Assembly: GCA_025504975.1 (NCBI GenBank)
Contig: JANUWI010000016.1
Location: 248,001 to 312,000, forward strand
From: Plenodomus lindquistii
Taxonomy: Eukaryota > Ascomycota > Dothideomycetes > Pleosporales > Leptosphaeriaceae
Direction of reading: 5' to 3'
Length of the DNA: 64,000 nt
Within the stretch, counting starts at the first letter, position 1. Every line of letters begins with the position of its first letter. The position numbers were made by a program, and so were the translations under genes. This document shows, piece by piece, positions 12,614 through 23,591 of this stretch. The notes under the pieces are model-generated. The model saw nothing but the letters and a program-made list of their open reading frames with translations. It was not told the origin of the DNA and ran no database searches.

Positions 12614-15600
12614 ATGGAGTCGCCACACCCAGACGAGAGACCGCCAAAGAAGCGCAGATTCTTCACAGAAGACTCGTCGCCCGTCCAAGTCCGCTCAAAA
12701 CCGCCCCGCTCTCCAGCACATTCGCCGCCACCACACGCAGCGACACCAGATGGAAGGAATGAGAATGGTGACAATGGCGCAGGCGATGGCTTCGACTTCG
12801 CTATGCTACAGGCTGTCGTTGGAGAGCTCCCAGAGGCCACAATGCAGAAGCTGAAGGACGTCAGTGCAGGAGATGTCCAAAGAGGTAACCAGACGTCATG
12901 CGTGTGGCAGGCACACGACTGACAATCGGCAGCAATCAACCTCTACTTGGACGGCTCCTGGAGTGCGGCACCTGTTCAAACACCTGCGCCTTTCTTCCAG
13001 GCCCGCCAGATGACCATCGCCAACAACCTCAAGCGAACCGAATCAGAAATGTCGACGGCCTCCATTCCCGACTCGGGCACGCAGACACCGACCATCCTAC
13101 GAGAGATGCCCCCGAAGCGCTACATCGGCTCGTTTGGTGTAGTTGGTTGGGCGACCAAGAGCGGCTCAGGCATGCTCAAGCACAACGAGACCATAGGCAT
13201 AGAGCGAGTCAAGTCGCCACACGTGGGCAAGAAGAGGGTCGTCAACCTGAAGAAGCAGGACCTTCTTGTCAGGTTTACAAACCAACGAGGCGAGGAGGTA
13301 GGGAGACTAGAAAACGATTCTGCGGCATGGGTCTCCGCCCTGATCGATCAGAAGGTGTGCTCTTTCGACGGGACGGTCGTCTACACCCCAGACAGGATAC
13401 GAACAGGCGACACCATCTACCTACAGCTTCGCGGCTACTTCCTACGAAGCGCTTTCGATGCGCGCAAGTTCGCAAAACCGGACAACAATCGAGAAATCAG
13501 TCTTTTCGAGGAAAAGGAGACGTCAGACGAACGAGACTTGCGTCTGCGACAGGTCGGTCTGGTCAAGTTCTTCGAATCTATCAACCTTCAGCCCACCCGC
13601 CAGAACGAGACCACTGCCAAGCACAAGCGACAAGGCCTGTTACAAGCGGCGGAAAGCGCGGAGAAGAAGGATGAGACTGTCAAGACCAAGATTGGGACCC
13701 CGGCACAAACCTCCTCTCCACCCTCAGAGGAGGCGGAGGAGGGCGCAGAACTTGAGCAAGACCAGTTAGACTCCTTGTACAAGAAAGCGCAGTCATTCGA
13801 TTTCGACACGCCCACGATGGAGCCAGCAGACACATTTTGCATGGACTTGAGAAAATACCAGAAACAGGCACTTTACTGGATGGTTGGCAAAGAAAAGGAC
13901 AAAGCATTATCGCATTCAGAGACCTCGATGCATCCATTGTGGGAAGAATACCAGTGGCCGACCCAGGACACTGACAACCAACCGCTACCAATCATCGAGG
14001 ATCAGACCATGTTCTACGTCAACCCATACTCTGGCGAACTCTCCCTTGAATTTCCACGACAAGAACAAAATTGCCTGGGCGGTGTCCTGGCGGACGAGAT
14101 GGGCCTCGGAAAGACAATCGAGATGCTCAGTCTCATCCATACTCACCGAAGCGAGGTCATCAAGGACGAACCAACTGCCGCTATGAATCTTCCACGCCTG
14201 CAGAAGACCAGCGCATCTGTCGAGCCTGCTCCATACACCACTCTCGTCATTGCGCCCATGTCACTGCTCGCTCAATGGCATGCTGAAGCTGAAAAGGCCT
14301 CGAAAGAGGGGACGCTCAAAGCCATGGTCTACTACGGCTCAGAGAAAGCCGTCAACCTACAGAAGCTATGCTGTGCATCGAACGCAGCGAATGCACCCAA
14401 CGTAATCATCACAAGTTACGGCACGGTTTTATCAGAGTTCAATCAGGTGGCTGCCCAAGATGGTAATCGCGGTTCGCATGGAGGTATCTTCTCACTTGAC
14501 TACTTCCGAATCATCTTGGATGAGGCACATTATATCAAGAACAGGTCGTCGAAGACGGCAAAGGCTTGCTATGAGTTGAGCGCAAAGCATCGCTGGGTTC
14601 TGACCGGTACACCCATCGTCAATCGTTTGGAGGATTTGTTCAGTCTCGTGCGATTCCTCAAGGTCGAGCCATGGAGTAACTTCTCCTTCTGGAAGACGTT
14701 CATTACAGTACCCTTCGAGTCTGGAGACTTTATACGTGCTCTAGACGTTGTACAAACGGTGCTAGAGCCGCTCGTTCTTCGTCGAACGAAAGACATGAAG
14801 ACTCCTGACGGAGAAGCCTTGGTACCACTGCCAGCACGAACAATCGAAGTCGAAAAGATTGTTCTCTCGCAAGACGAGCGAGATGTCTACGATCACATTT
14901 TCTTGCGTGCAAAGAGCGTCTTTGCCGCCAACGCCGAAGCAGGCACATTACTCAAGTCATACACAACCATCTTTGCGCAGATTCTGCGACTCCGACAGTC
15001 ATGCTGTCATCCTACACTTACACGTAAACCGCAAATAGTGGCAGACGAAGAGGATGCTGGCCTTGCATCAGATCTCGCCAACGGTCTCGCAGACGACATG
15101 GACCTGTCAAGCCTTATCGAGCGCTTCACGGCTGAAGGCGACCAAGACGTGAACAAATTCGGCGCCCACGTCCTCAAACAAATCCAAGACGAAGCTGATG
15201 CTGAATGCCCAATATGTTCGGAAGAGCCTATGATCGATCAAGCCGTAACAGGATGCTGGCACTCAGCCTGCAAAGAATGCCTCCTCAACTACATCGCTCA
15301 CCAACGCGACAAAAACCAAATCCCACGCTGCTTCAACTGCCGCGAACCCATCAACGCCCGCGACGTCTTCGAAGTCGTTCGTCACGACCATGTTCCCGAC
15401 TCACCAAACCACGCTTTCAAAGCCGAAGACTCAGCACCGCCTTCCACCCAAACACCCCGTGTCAGCATCCGCCGCATCGGCCTCAGTGGCTCGGCAAAAA
15501 TGCAAGCACTACTTGGCCACCTCAAGAAAACTCGCAAAGAAGAGAAGGGCGCAAAGACGGTAGTCTTCTCACAATTCACATCTTTCCTCGACCTCATCGA

Positions 15601-16078
15601 ACCTGCGCTTACCCGAGACCACATCCCTTTCCTCCGCTTCGATGGCTCCATCTCACAAAAACAGCGCGCGCACATCCTCACCGAGTTTACTTCTTCTCCC
15701 AAACCTTACGTTCTCTTACTATCGCTGCGCGCGGGCGGTGTAGGACTGAATCTGACATGCGCAAACAAAGTCTTCATGATGGATCCGTGGTGGAGTTTTG
15801 CAGTCGAAGCACAGGCTATTGACCGCGTGCATCGCATGGGGCAAGAGAGAGAGGTCAAAGTGGTGAGGTTTGTGGTCGAGGGGAGTATCGAGGAGAAGAT
15901 GCTGAGGATTCAGGAGAGAAAGAAGTTCATGTAAGTTTGTCCTGTTCCTGGTAGAATTCACGTTTGATCTGAGAAGACGATTGCTGACAAATTTGGCAGT
16001 GCGAGTTCGCTGGGTATGATGAGTGACGAGGAGAAGAGGGTTCAGCGCATTGAGGATATTAAGGAGTTGTTGAGTTAG
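12614..16078 (+). CDS. RAD5: DNA repair protein RAD5: SNF2 translocase with HIRAN and RING
   Basis: Nuclear ATPase and E3 ubiquitin ligase of error-free post-replication repair; it promotes PCNA polyubiquitylation with Ubc13-Mms2 and fork reversal. Three exons: 12614-12884, 12933-15930 and 16000-16078, giving 1115 aa. The N-terminus has a basic PPKKRRF. A HIRAN domain spans about residues 150-270 (RYIGSFGVVGWATKSGSGML). SNF2 motif I is ADEMGLGKTIEML (about 476), with the Walker B motif ILDEAHYIKN. The C3HC4 RING is inserted between helicase lobes at about 849-895 (CPICSEE, CWHSACKECL, CFNCRE). Motifs V-VI are LRAGGVGLNLTCANKV and QAIDRVHRMGQ. The third exon encodes the conserved IASSLGMMSDEEKR tail; without it the protein would stop at KKFM. 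The HIRAN-SNF2-RING-HelC order is diagnostic of Rad5/HLTF. Confidence 0.96.
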
Positions 16079-16546
16079 GTTTGACAAGCGGTTCTGTACA
16101 TGGGTATCTACTGGGCATGTGGGGTATTCTGACTTAGCTGGGCTTATGGCGTGGGGATGGCATTTATGAACACTGCATACCGATCGGCGTAGCATATCTC
16201 GGCGCAATGGCATAGTTCAGCATAATCGGTTCTTGTATATATAGTAGTGAATGAACGATTGATCATAAGAGTTGTTTATTTTCAGCGATTCATTCCGAAG
16301 ACCTTGGAAGCGTCCGCAAATACGTGGGGTGCCGGCTTATCTTCGCACCCGGTGGAAGCCGTGATGTCGGGATGGTGCGGGAAAGGCCGAGGCAAGCGCA
16401 GTCAGGGTCTCGTCAACAAAAAATATACTTCCTAGTATTGTTGTGCCTGCAGTAGCCGTTGCCCGTCGATGTCACTCCTCCTCGCTGTTTTCATAGTTTC
16501 GGAATTATAGGACTCCGTGTTGGCTATACCATTACAATTGCACAAG
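16079..16546. other. Intergenic region
   Basis: 468 bp between RAD5 and the acetoacetyl-CoA synthetase gene; it holds the 3' and 5' flanks and no supported gene. Confidence 0.45.
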
Positions 16547-18731
16547 ATGAACGGCACATCTGAGACCAATGGCACCTTGAAGAACGCGAAGCTGCTCTGG
16601 AAGCATGCCGCGCCGCAATCAACACCCCTGTACGAGTACATGCAGAAAGTGAACAAGACGTATGGATTGAAGATTTCGAATTACCAAGATCTTCACCAAT
16701 GGAGTACGGACAATACCGACGACTTCTGGCGAAGTACGTGGGAGGCTGTTGGCATCAGGCATGAAGGGAAATACACCATGGTTAGACGTCACACTACTCT
16801 TTCAATTATCATGTACTGATCTATAGTAGGCGGTGGATTCTAAAGCGCCCATGTTTCCTCGCCCAGAGTTCTTCCCAGGCACTAAGCTCAACTTTGCGGA
16901 GAATCTGCTATTCCCTACGCAGGAAGTCGACCCTGACTCACCCGCTGTCATCGCCGCGACTGAGACCACACGTGAGACTGTGACATGGAGGGAGCTGAGA
17001 GAAAGGGTCAAGCAATGCCAGGCGGGAATGCTGGCCCTTGGATTGAAGGAAGGCGACCGTGTTGCCGGATATGTTGCGAACCACACACATGCTCTTGTGG
17101 CGATGCTTGCAGCAACTTCTCTCGGTGGAATATGGACCGCTGTCAGCCCAGATACTGGTGTACATGCTGTTCTCGAGCGCCTTCGCCAGATTGAGCCAAC
17201 GCTACTCTTCGCCGACAATGCTGCTTTCTACAATGGACGGAGTCATCCTGTCCTACCCAAGGTCGTCGAAATCGCACGCGACCTGCCTTCCTTGAAAGCT
17301 ATTGTTGTGCTTCCGACCGTGGCGTCAGTGACAACCGAACTGGACCCCACCTGCTTGTCATCTGGATCTGTATACGACTATGCGACATTCACAGCTCTGA
17401 AGAGCACAACCGAGCTCACTTTTAAGCAGCTTCCGCCAGACCAGCCAGTGTACATTCTTTACTCGTCAGGAACCACTGGGGCACCCAAGTGCATCGTCCA
17501 TGGTGCGATTGGCACACTCCTGCAACACAAGAAAGAACACATCCTCCATTGCTCAATCATTCCCGGTTCACGACTCTTCTACTTCACAACCTGCACCTGG
17601 ATGATGTGGCATTGGCTCGTTTCCGGCCTTGCATCAGGAGCTACGCTCGTGCTCTACGACGGCTCCCCCTTCAGATATGTCGACAGCGCGAATCCTTCGA
17701 CATCAGTCCCCGACGACCTCGCCATGCATCACCTCATCGACGAGTTCGACATCACACACTTCGGTACCTCTGCAAAGTACCTATCCATACTAGAGCAAAA
17801 GTCTGTCAACCCTAAAGCCGCAGGTCTCCGACTGGACAAGCTTGAGGCTATCTACTCCACGGGATCGCCGCTCGCACCATCGACATTCTCGTACGTCTAC
17901 ACAGCATTCCCAGCAACGATAAACCTTGGCAGTATTACCGGTGGCACCGACATCATCTCGCTGTTTGGTGCACCAAACCCTCTGCTCCCTGTGTACGAAG
18001 GCGAGATTCAGGGACCTGGCCTTGGTATGGCGATTGCAGCTTGGGATTTCACTGGAGCTGACATCTCCTCCACTGGTGAGCCAGGTGACTTGGTCTGCAC
18101 AAAGCCATTCATATGCCAGCCCGTCGCATTCTGGGGCCCAGAAGGCGCAAACAAGTACAAAAAATCTTACTTTGACATGTTCAAGAACGCAAGCGGTCAA
18201 CCTATCTGGCATCACGGCGACTTCGTCCGCTTCAACCCCGAGACCGGTGGGCTGTGGATGCTCGGCCGCAGTGATGGTATTTTAAAGCCTGCTGGTGTGC
18301 GGTTCGGGTCTGCGGAGATTTACAATGTAGTTCTTGAGCACTTCCCCGCGGAGGTCGCTGACGCGCTGTGTATTGGGCGCCGGAGAGAGACGGACATGGA
18401 TGAGACTGTTGTGTTGTTTTTGAAGATGGCAGAAGGTCATACGATTTCTTCTGATCTCGTGAGTAAGATCAAGCTCACGATCAAGAACGCGCTTAGTGCG
18501 CGCCATGTGCCAGCTGTGGTTGAGGAATGCCCCGAGATCCCGATTACTACAAATGGGAAGAAGTATGTGTTGATGATCGTCCGTTGGATGTTAGATTGTA
18601 TTTTACTAACATTTACCAGGGTCGAAGGTGCGGTGAAGCAGATCCTTTGTGGGCTGAATGTAAAGACAAGTGCTAGTGTAGCCAACGTCGAGTGTCTGGA
18701 CTGGTATCGGGAGTGGGCAAGAACGCACTAG
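16547..18731 (+). CDS. Acetoacetyl-CoA synthetase
   Basis: ATP-dependent acyl-AMP ligase making acetoacetyl-CoA from acetoacetate, likely cytosolic, linking leucine or ketone-body breakdown to acetyl-CoA and sterol supply. Three exons: 16547-16780, 16830-18562 and 18620-18731, giving 692 aa. An N-terminal ACAS-type segment (LHQWSTDNTDDFWRSTWEAVGI) precedes the adenylation core. The P-loop is YILYSSGTTGAPKCIVHG (about 285-302). Others are GSITGGTDI, HGDFVRFNPETGG, LGRSDGILKPAGVRFGSAEIY and the A10 motif ITTNGKKVEGAVKQ, whose Lys655 is the expected adenylation lysine. Downstream NVKTSASVANVECLDWY is typical of this family. The second intron (57 bp) sits inside A10, has no stop and keeps frame, so an ORF caller reads through it. 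The first intron has an unusual donor, GTTAGA. Confidence 0.93.
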
Positions 18732-18953
18732 ACGTGGGTATCTTGGAGTCGTGATACACTCAGCACTACACCAACAACGGGAAGCAAGCAGATCGAAACG
18801 AGTTCCAGTTTACCCGTCGCAACAGCCCAGCCATGACGCGCGAAAAAACTGAACCAGCTTGCACGCCCATCTCACACCACCATATCCAGCTCTCTCCAAG
18901 GCGCGTAAGCGGACATGGAAAGCCACGACGCGCAGTACATTGTCTCGTCCGCC

Positions 18954-19427
18954 TCAAAACGCTTCCGCAAGCATATCGTCGACCTTTGCACACAACGTAT
19001 CCATGACATTAGCCCCAACATCCAACTTCACCTTGACAACACCCATCGTCGCCTCGGGATAGCGCGCCAAAACAGCAAGCGCACCTCCGTTTGCTTCGAC
19101 CCCATCGCCCGTCCAACCCCGCATGACGACAAAGACGTCCTCGGCACCAATGTTGTGGTCGATGTTTTGAATGTGGTTGTGTGCGAGGAAGGCGATGTTT
19201 TCTGCATATGGCTGATTAGCTAGCTAGGCTGACTCTGATTGCACTGGTCCTGGTGTTGAGGTTCCCTTACGACATAGCACCACCAACTTTTTCTCGATTT
19301 TAAGCGCTAGTGCTTGGAGGCTCGGATCACTGTCTGCAGTGACGACTTGGGGAATATCGTTGCGGAATGGACGGAGGAGGTCGTAGATGCGCAATTCGAG
19401 CGCGTTGGCAGGTGTGGCGTTGGCCAT
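18954..19427 (-). CDS. Hypothetical small protein, tandem family member A
   Basis: Not a known family. Two exons on the minus strand: 19271-19427 and 18954-19201, with a phase-1 intron (GTAAGG donor, ATGCAG acceptor), giving 134 aa. It begins MANATPANALELRIYDLLRP. The middle reads QNIAFLAHNHIQ, then GAEDVFVVMRGWTGDG, and the C-terminus is KVDDMLAEAF. There is no signal peptide or membrane span; it looks like a small soluble alpha/beta protein. Residue pattern, the phase-1 intron and the C-terminal VDxxLAxxF match the gene at 20217-20759 on the same strand, so the two are paralogues. A plus-strand ORF over exon 2 (18915-19223) is its shadow. The exon model rests on this paralogue match and splice motifs. 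Confidence 0.72.
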
Positions 19428-20216
19428 GTTGAGTAGCGAGTGACTGGGAGGGAGTGGGGTGGTTGCTGAGACGCGAGTGGTGCACAGTTGGGGAAAGGTC
19501 GTGTAAAATCGCGGAACTAGTCGGTGGGTGAAGAGTTGTGGTAGGGAAGGCGCGTTGGTCGGTTCACCTTCACCGTTTGTAGGGCAGTCAGGTGGAAAGC
19601 TTCTTTCTGATCTCCAAAACATGACTTATGTGCACGGGCTGATTGCACGTGAACGATTTGCCATGGGTTTGTCGTGTTTTTGGTGGGGGTCACAGAGTGC
19701 GGTGGTGTTGGTGATGGGGTGGAAGGAAATGGTATGTATGTCTGCCTATTTGCTTTGCAAGACTCGTCACTACCATGCCACAATTTCACCTCTTTTGAGC
19801 TGCTTCGGCATCTCCCAAGTGAAGTTCATTCTGTTTAGCCCCGACCAGCTGGGAGGGTGGAAGGAAGTGAGATGGGATGATGGCTGACTGCAGAGAAGTT
19901 CGCCTTGGCGGTCCTGGTTTGTGCGTAGATTGGTGTTGCAGTCTTTGCTAAAGAGTTCGGTACGGGAGGGTTAGAAGAAGTGGAGGATTCGATCTTCGAA
20001 GTGTGAGGCGGAGGTGTCTGGAGTTGGGGTTGGGGGATAGCTAGTCGTTGGGGCGTCGTGGGACGAATGTTTTGATCTAATAACAGTATATTCGGTGAGA
20101 GATACTTCGAGATTCCATGCACGAGAGATTCTCACTTGGAACCACTTAGTTCTACTTTCCAGCCTGGTACCGTAAGACAAGGTGTCATACTATCTTTGAC
20201 TCCATATACATCTTTT
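19428..20216. other. Spacer between the two family genes
   Basis: About 790 bp that include the decayed family copy (19888-20040) and the presumed promoter of member A. The other ORFs here are Pro/Thr-rich frame artefacts. Confidence 0.4.
19888..20040 (-). pseudogene. Decayed copy of the tandem small-protein family
   Basis: Read on the minus strand, this stretch encodes FEDRILHFF, an in-frame stop, then PSRTELFSK, and later DRQG followed by CTTCTCTGCAG. It lines up with exon 1 of the gene at 20217-20759 (LEQRIFDLLLPYRDELFS...DRK) over about 105 nt with few indels, but has a stop codon and no usable start. No match to the later exons was found. It lies between the two intact members in the same orientation, as expected for a tandem duplicate that has decayed. 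Confidence 0.5.
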
Positions 20217-20759
20217 TTAACTACCCGGGAAAATGTTCGCTAAACGTTTGTCCACTTCCGCCATCAGCCTGTCCACTACGTGTTCTCCTTTTGATACAGT
20301 GGTAGTCGCTATCATGGTTGAAAACCTGAGATACCAAAGTTAGCTTATACGCGATGCGACGCTGACTTTTGAGAGGCTGTCACATACGTAGTTGTATTCA
20401 AGAATATTCCGACAGACGCAGCGACCTGATGACCTTTTCGCATGTAATCCCATTTACGTGCTGCGATTGAAACATTCTCCGCTTCGAGTTTCACGCTGTT
20501 GCTGGTTTCCCTGTTACGGATCAGAAAAGCGAGACTTTCTGAGGAGGAGTCAGCGCTGGGTGATAGCGTTGGGATGCAAATCTAGCTGCTAGCATTTATA
20601 TGTACGAGAAAGGATAACTGCCTTGCGGTCCATATCAGTGCTCTGATACTTGAATTCTGTGCTGAAGAGCTCGTCGCGGTAGGGGAGGAGAAGATCGAAG
20701 ATGCGCTGTTCTAGCATGCCCTTGGGTGTACGAGAGAGCGCAGTCGCAGAGTCACTCAT
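20217..20759 (-). CDS. Hypothetical small protein, tandem family member B
   Basis: Unknown function. Three exons on the minus strand: 20606-20759, 20388-20538 and 20217-20325, giving 137 aa. The first intron is phase 1 at the same place as in member A. The second has a GTATGT donor and a GCTAAC branch site, and is absent from member A. The protein starts MSDSATALSRTPKG, continues MLEQRIFDLLLPYRDELFS, then SQSLAFLIRN (compare CQNIAFLAHN in A), and ends VDRLMAEVDKRLANIFPGS. Shared residues with A are LExRIxDLLxP(F/Y)R, AFL, TM, and VDxxLAxxF. No signal peptide or membrane span is seen. The coding model comes from paralogue alignment, since only exon 1 shows in a longer ORF. Confidence 0.72.
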
Positions 20760-21592
20760 ATTTCTGGTTTTCCTAAAAAAAAAAGTGGTCCGGGGTATCT
20801 CTCGTAGTAACGGTGAATGAGGTGAGAAGTGATGAGAGGCGATGGCAAGAAGATACCGCAAAGCAGTACTTCGTGGATGCGATTACCTTGCAGTCGTTTG
20901 CTTACCAGCGATTGCCTGCATTTGCTACGAGGCCATAACTGTGCTTGCCTTGATTATATTGACCATAAAACACTGCAAACTTGAAGCCGTCGTGGAACAA
21001 GATTCTGAAGAAAGTCCATGACCGTCATGATTGTCTTCATACATGAGCATGCATCACTCTACAGTTAGTTTGTAATTTGACTAGAACGGTCCTAAAATAC
21101 CATGCAGAACAACGGTACCAGTTGTCAGACTACCTAGGTATCGAAACTGCGGATGAGGGCAGCAAAGGGGTGACACATAGTGCCATAACAGGTATCTTGC
21201 ACGGGTGCTTTCGGCTTGTGACAGAGGTGACAGGCTGCGGAGACTGCGTTCGCTTATTGTACACAATTGCAAACAGTGAGACCTTGAGATGACTTAGCCC
21301 GAAAGACCCAGGATTGATTGTTTGATCTGAACAAGGCATGAGGTAGGAGAGGAGAGGGTCGAGTGGTATACGCCATTTACCTTATCGATAAGAAACGGAC
21401 CCACAGACCTTTGACCCTAATTTGCGCAGTTGATCAGGTACGCCACCATTCAATCTACCATTTTCGGCAAGCTCAAGGGCCTGGATGAGAAAACTGAGGA
21501 CTCTATACGGCCCATTTGTGCGACCAAGGCTCACTGGAAAGTGGGTTTCGACCCCGTCACATCGCATTCCGATCGTCACGTGTCTCGCCACC
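20760..21592. promoter_or_regulatory. Divergent intergenic region
   Basis: 833 bp between member B (minus) and the AlkB-like gene (plus). It contains an A-rich tract just upstream of the member B start (20773-20785 as a homopolymer on the plus strand). No gene is supported. Confidence 0.4.
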
Positions 21593-22746
21593 ATGGACAT
21601 CTCAACAGCATCAACCGACCGAGTGGGTATGTCACTCGCACTTCTCCGAGTGAGTATGGCTTACAGTGGATACAGAAAGGCTCTGTACATCATGACACGC
21701 ATGCAACGCCTCCAGAGTTCATCCAAAGAGCGCACTGGCGGTATCAAAGCATGCGAAAGGCTGAGCTTGAAAGTGATCCCAACATCTTTGATCTGAGTAA
21801 ACGAGACACTTTCACCGACGCGCATAAGGATCTTTGGAGGCCAGCTGGCGTCATACCAGCTTCACAAATTGAGGCTGCCTGCCAAGCCTACGCTGGAGGA
21901 ACACCACTTTCAACACCAGTAGAAGATGCGCAGGTCTTCGAGAACCGGGACTTCCCAGGACTACAAGTCATCTCAAAATTGCTCCCGCCAGAAACCCAAG
22001 TGCTCTTCACTTCCTGCTTGATGCATCGAGATCTAGCCGATCCGAGCCACAAGATCAACATGCAGGCAGACTACAACGTGCCCTACCCAGCGAAACCGAC
22101 AGCGGAGGCTCTACGGTTCGATAGTAGTTTCTTCCTTCGTGACAGAGCCGCATCAGAAGACTGTCTTGTGCCCAAAGTCCCTGAGAAGCAAAAGCCTCTC
22201 AACAACGAACAATTCCTGTATACCAAGCTGCGATGGCTTACGCTCGGTGAGCAATACGACTGGCCGACGCGTAGCTACTCAAAGCACGCGACACCATTCC
22301 CGTCAGATCTTTCGACTCTGGTGACTGGTCTTTTCCCGCATATTCGGCCCGAGTCAGGAGTTGTTCTGATGTACTCGGCGAAAGACTTCATGCCTGTCCA
22401 CCGCGATGTTAGCGAGATGTGCCAGACTAGTCTTGCTAGCTTCAGTGTTGGTTGTGATGGTATCTTCATCATGGCGCGAGGAGAGGACGATGGTCTCGGC
22501 GAAGACGCACCCAGGACTGTAGCGATACGAGTGCACAGTGGAGACGTTGTGCATCTCTCAGGTCAGGCAAGATGGGCGTGGCATGCAATGGCGAGAACAA
22601 TACCCAGCACGTGTCCGTCGCATCTAGCGAGCTGGCCAGTTGGAACGCCAGGAGCTACTCCCGCTGAGGAGAGAGCATTCAAGAAGTGGAAAGGGTATAT
22701 GGGTACGAAGCGCATCAATGTCAGCTGTCGTCAAGTGTGGGATTGA
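21593..22746 (+). CDS. ALKBH1-type 2-oxoglutarate/Fe(II) dioxygenase
   Basis: AlkB-family demethylase, likely acting on nucleic-acid adducts or modified tRNA/DNA in nucleus or mitochondria. Proposed exons: 21593-21622 and 21676-22746 (366 aa). The start is the strong ATG in CACCATGG. The intron is uncertain, because a GTATGT donor at 21627 with an acceptor ending at 21679 also keeps frame. The frame also runs upstream to 21430 but without an ATG. ALKBH1-like landmarks are PPEFIQRAHWRYQSMRKAEL, FPSDLSTLVTGLFPHI and MYSAKDFMPVHRDVSE, with the iron-binding HxD. Then come SGDVVHLSGQARWAWHAM with the distal His and RINVSCRQVW, the RxNxxxR that binds 2-oxoglutarate. All catalytic residues are present. 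Confidence 0.87.
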
Positions 22747-23591
22747 GCAGGCGGCAGATTCACGGGAGCCATCGCAACGGGCCGCTCGGGCAATCCAGTG
22801 GGTCGGAGGCGAGCTCCACATATGTAGCATCAAATCGACAGTTTGAACTTCGACTTTGCGAAACATAGCCACTGGCTCGTGACTGCGACAAGTGCGAAAT
22901 CCGATAACACCCCCATGCCTGGCACAAACTCGTCGTTGCATTCATGGCCACAATCGAAGATGACGCAGTTGCGCCTAAACGGCGAACGGTTGGAAGGCAT
23001 AATCGGAACATTCCCTGACCCAGTCTGTGTCCAATAACGTTCGATAGAACTCGAATACGAGTTGCAGCAATCAGGCTGCATGGGCCCACGTGGTATCCCC
23101 TATCACGGTTCCCAATTCGTCTCTCCGCAGCGAAATGTCATCAGAACAGCACCCCTCCGTGACTAGCGAGTCAGATGTTAATGTACGGCTCGGAGCACTA
23201 TACTTTTCACTGCATTGTCACGAAAAGGTGGTTTGCTCCATGCTCTTAGCGACGCTAGCTTGCAGAAAAGGCGACGATTTATCCCCAATCTGAGTAAGTA
23301 CGCCTTGCCAGGTCAGCTTCCAGGTTACGCCCCATGAGATTGTGTTGGGACGCGGTAGAGGAACTGTAACCGGTTGGAGACAGCCTACCGCATCTTGCAG
23401 ACCAAATCTGCATGCTGTACGCAGTGGTTACTACAACTAGCGGCCGCAAACTTTTGTGGCCTGAGTGATCTACCTCAAGTTCCTGGCCCACCCTATGCTG
23501 AAGTTGATTCCGTCAGCTTTGAACAGGAGATAAACCCTCGCTGTTTTTATTGACTTGCTATTGCCCGTTTGTTCACCAAGTCACTTCAACC
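22747..23591. other. Intergenic region
   Basis: 845 bp between two genes in the same direction. Short ORFs lack features. The last 100 bp are the 5' flank of the UNC93-like gene. Confidence 0.45.

Noticed and set aside
12898..13674. 258-codon plus-strand ORF
   Set aside because: Alternative frame of RAD5 exon 2 with Arg/His/Gln-rich shadow composition.
18915..19223. 102-codon plus-strand ORF after the acetoacetyl-CoA synthetase gene
   Set aside because: It overlaps exon 2 of the small gene at 18954-19427 on the other strand, which has a paralogue; this ORF has none.
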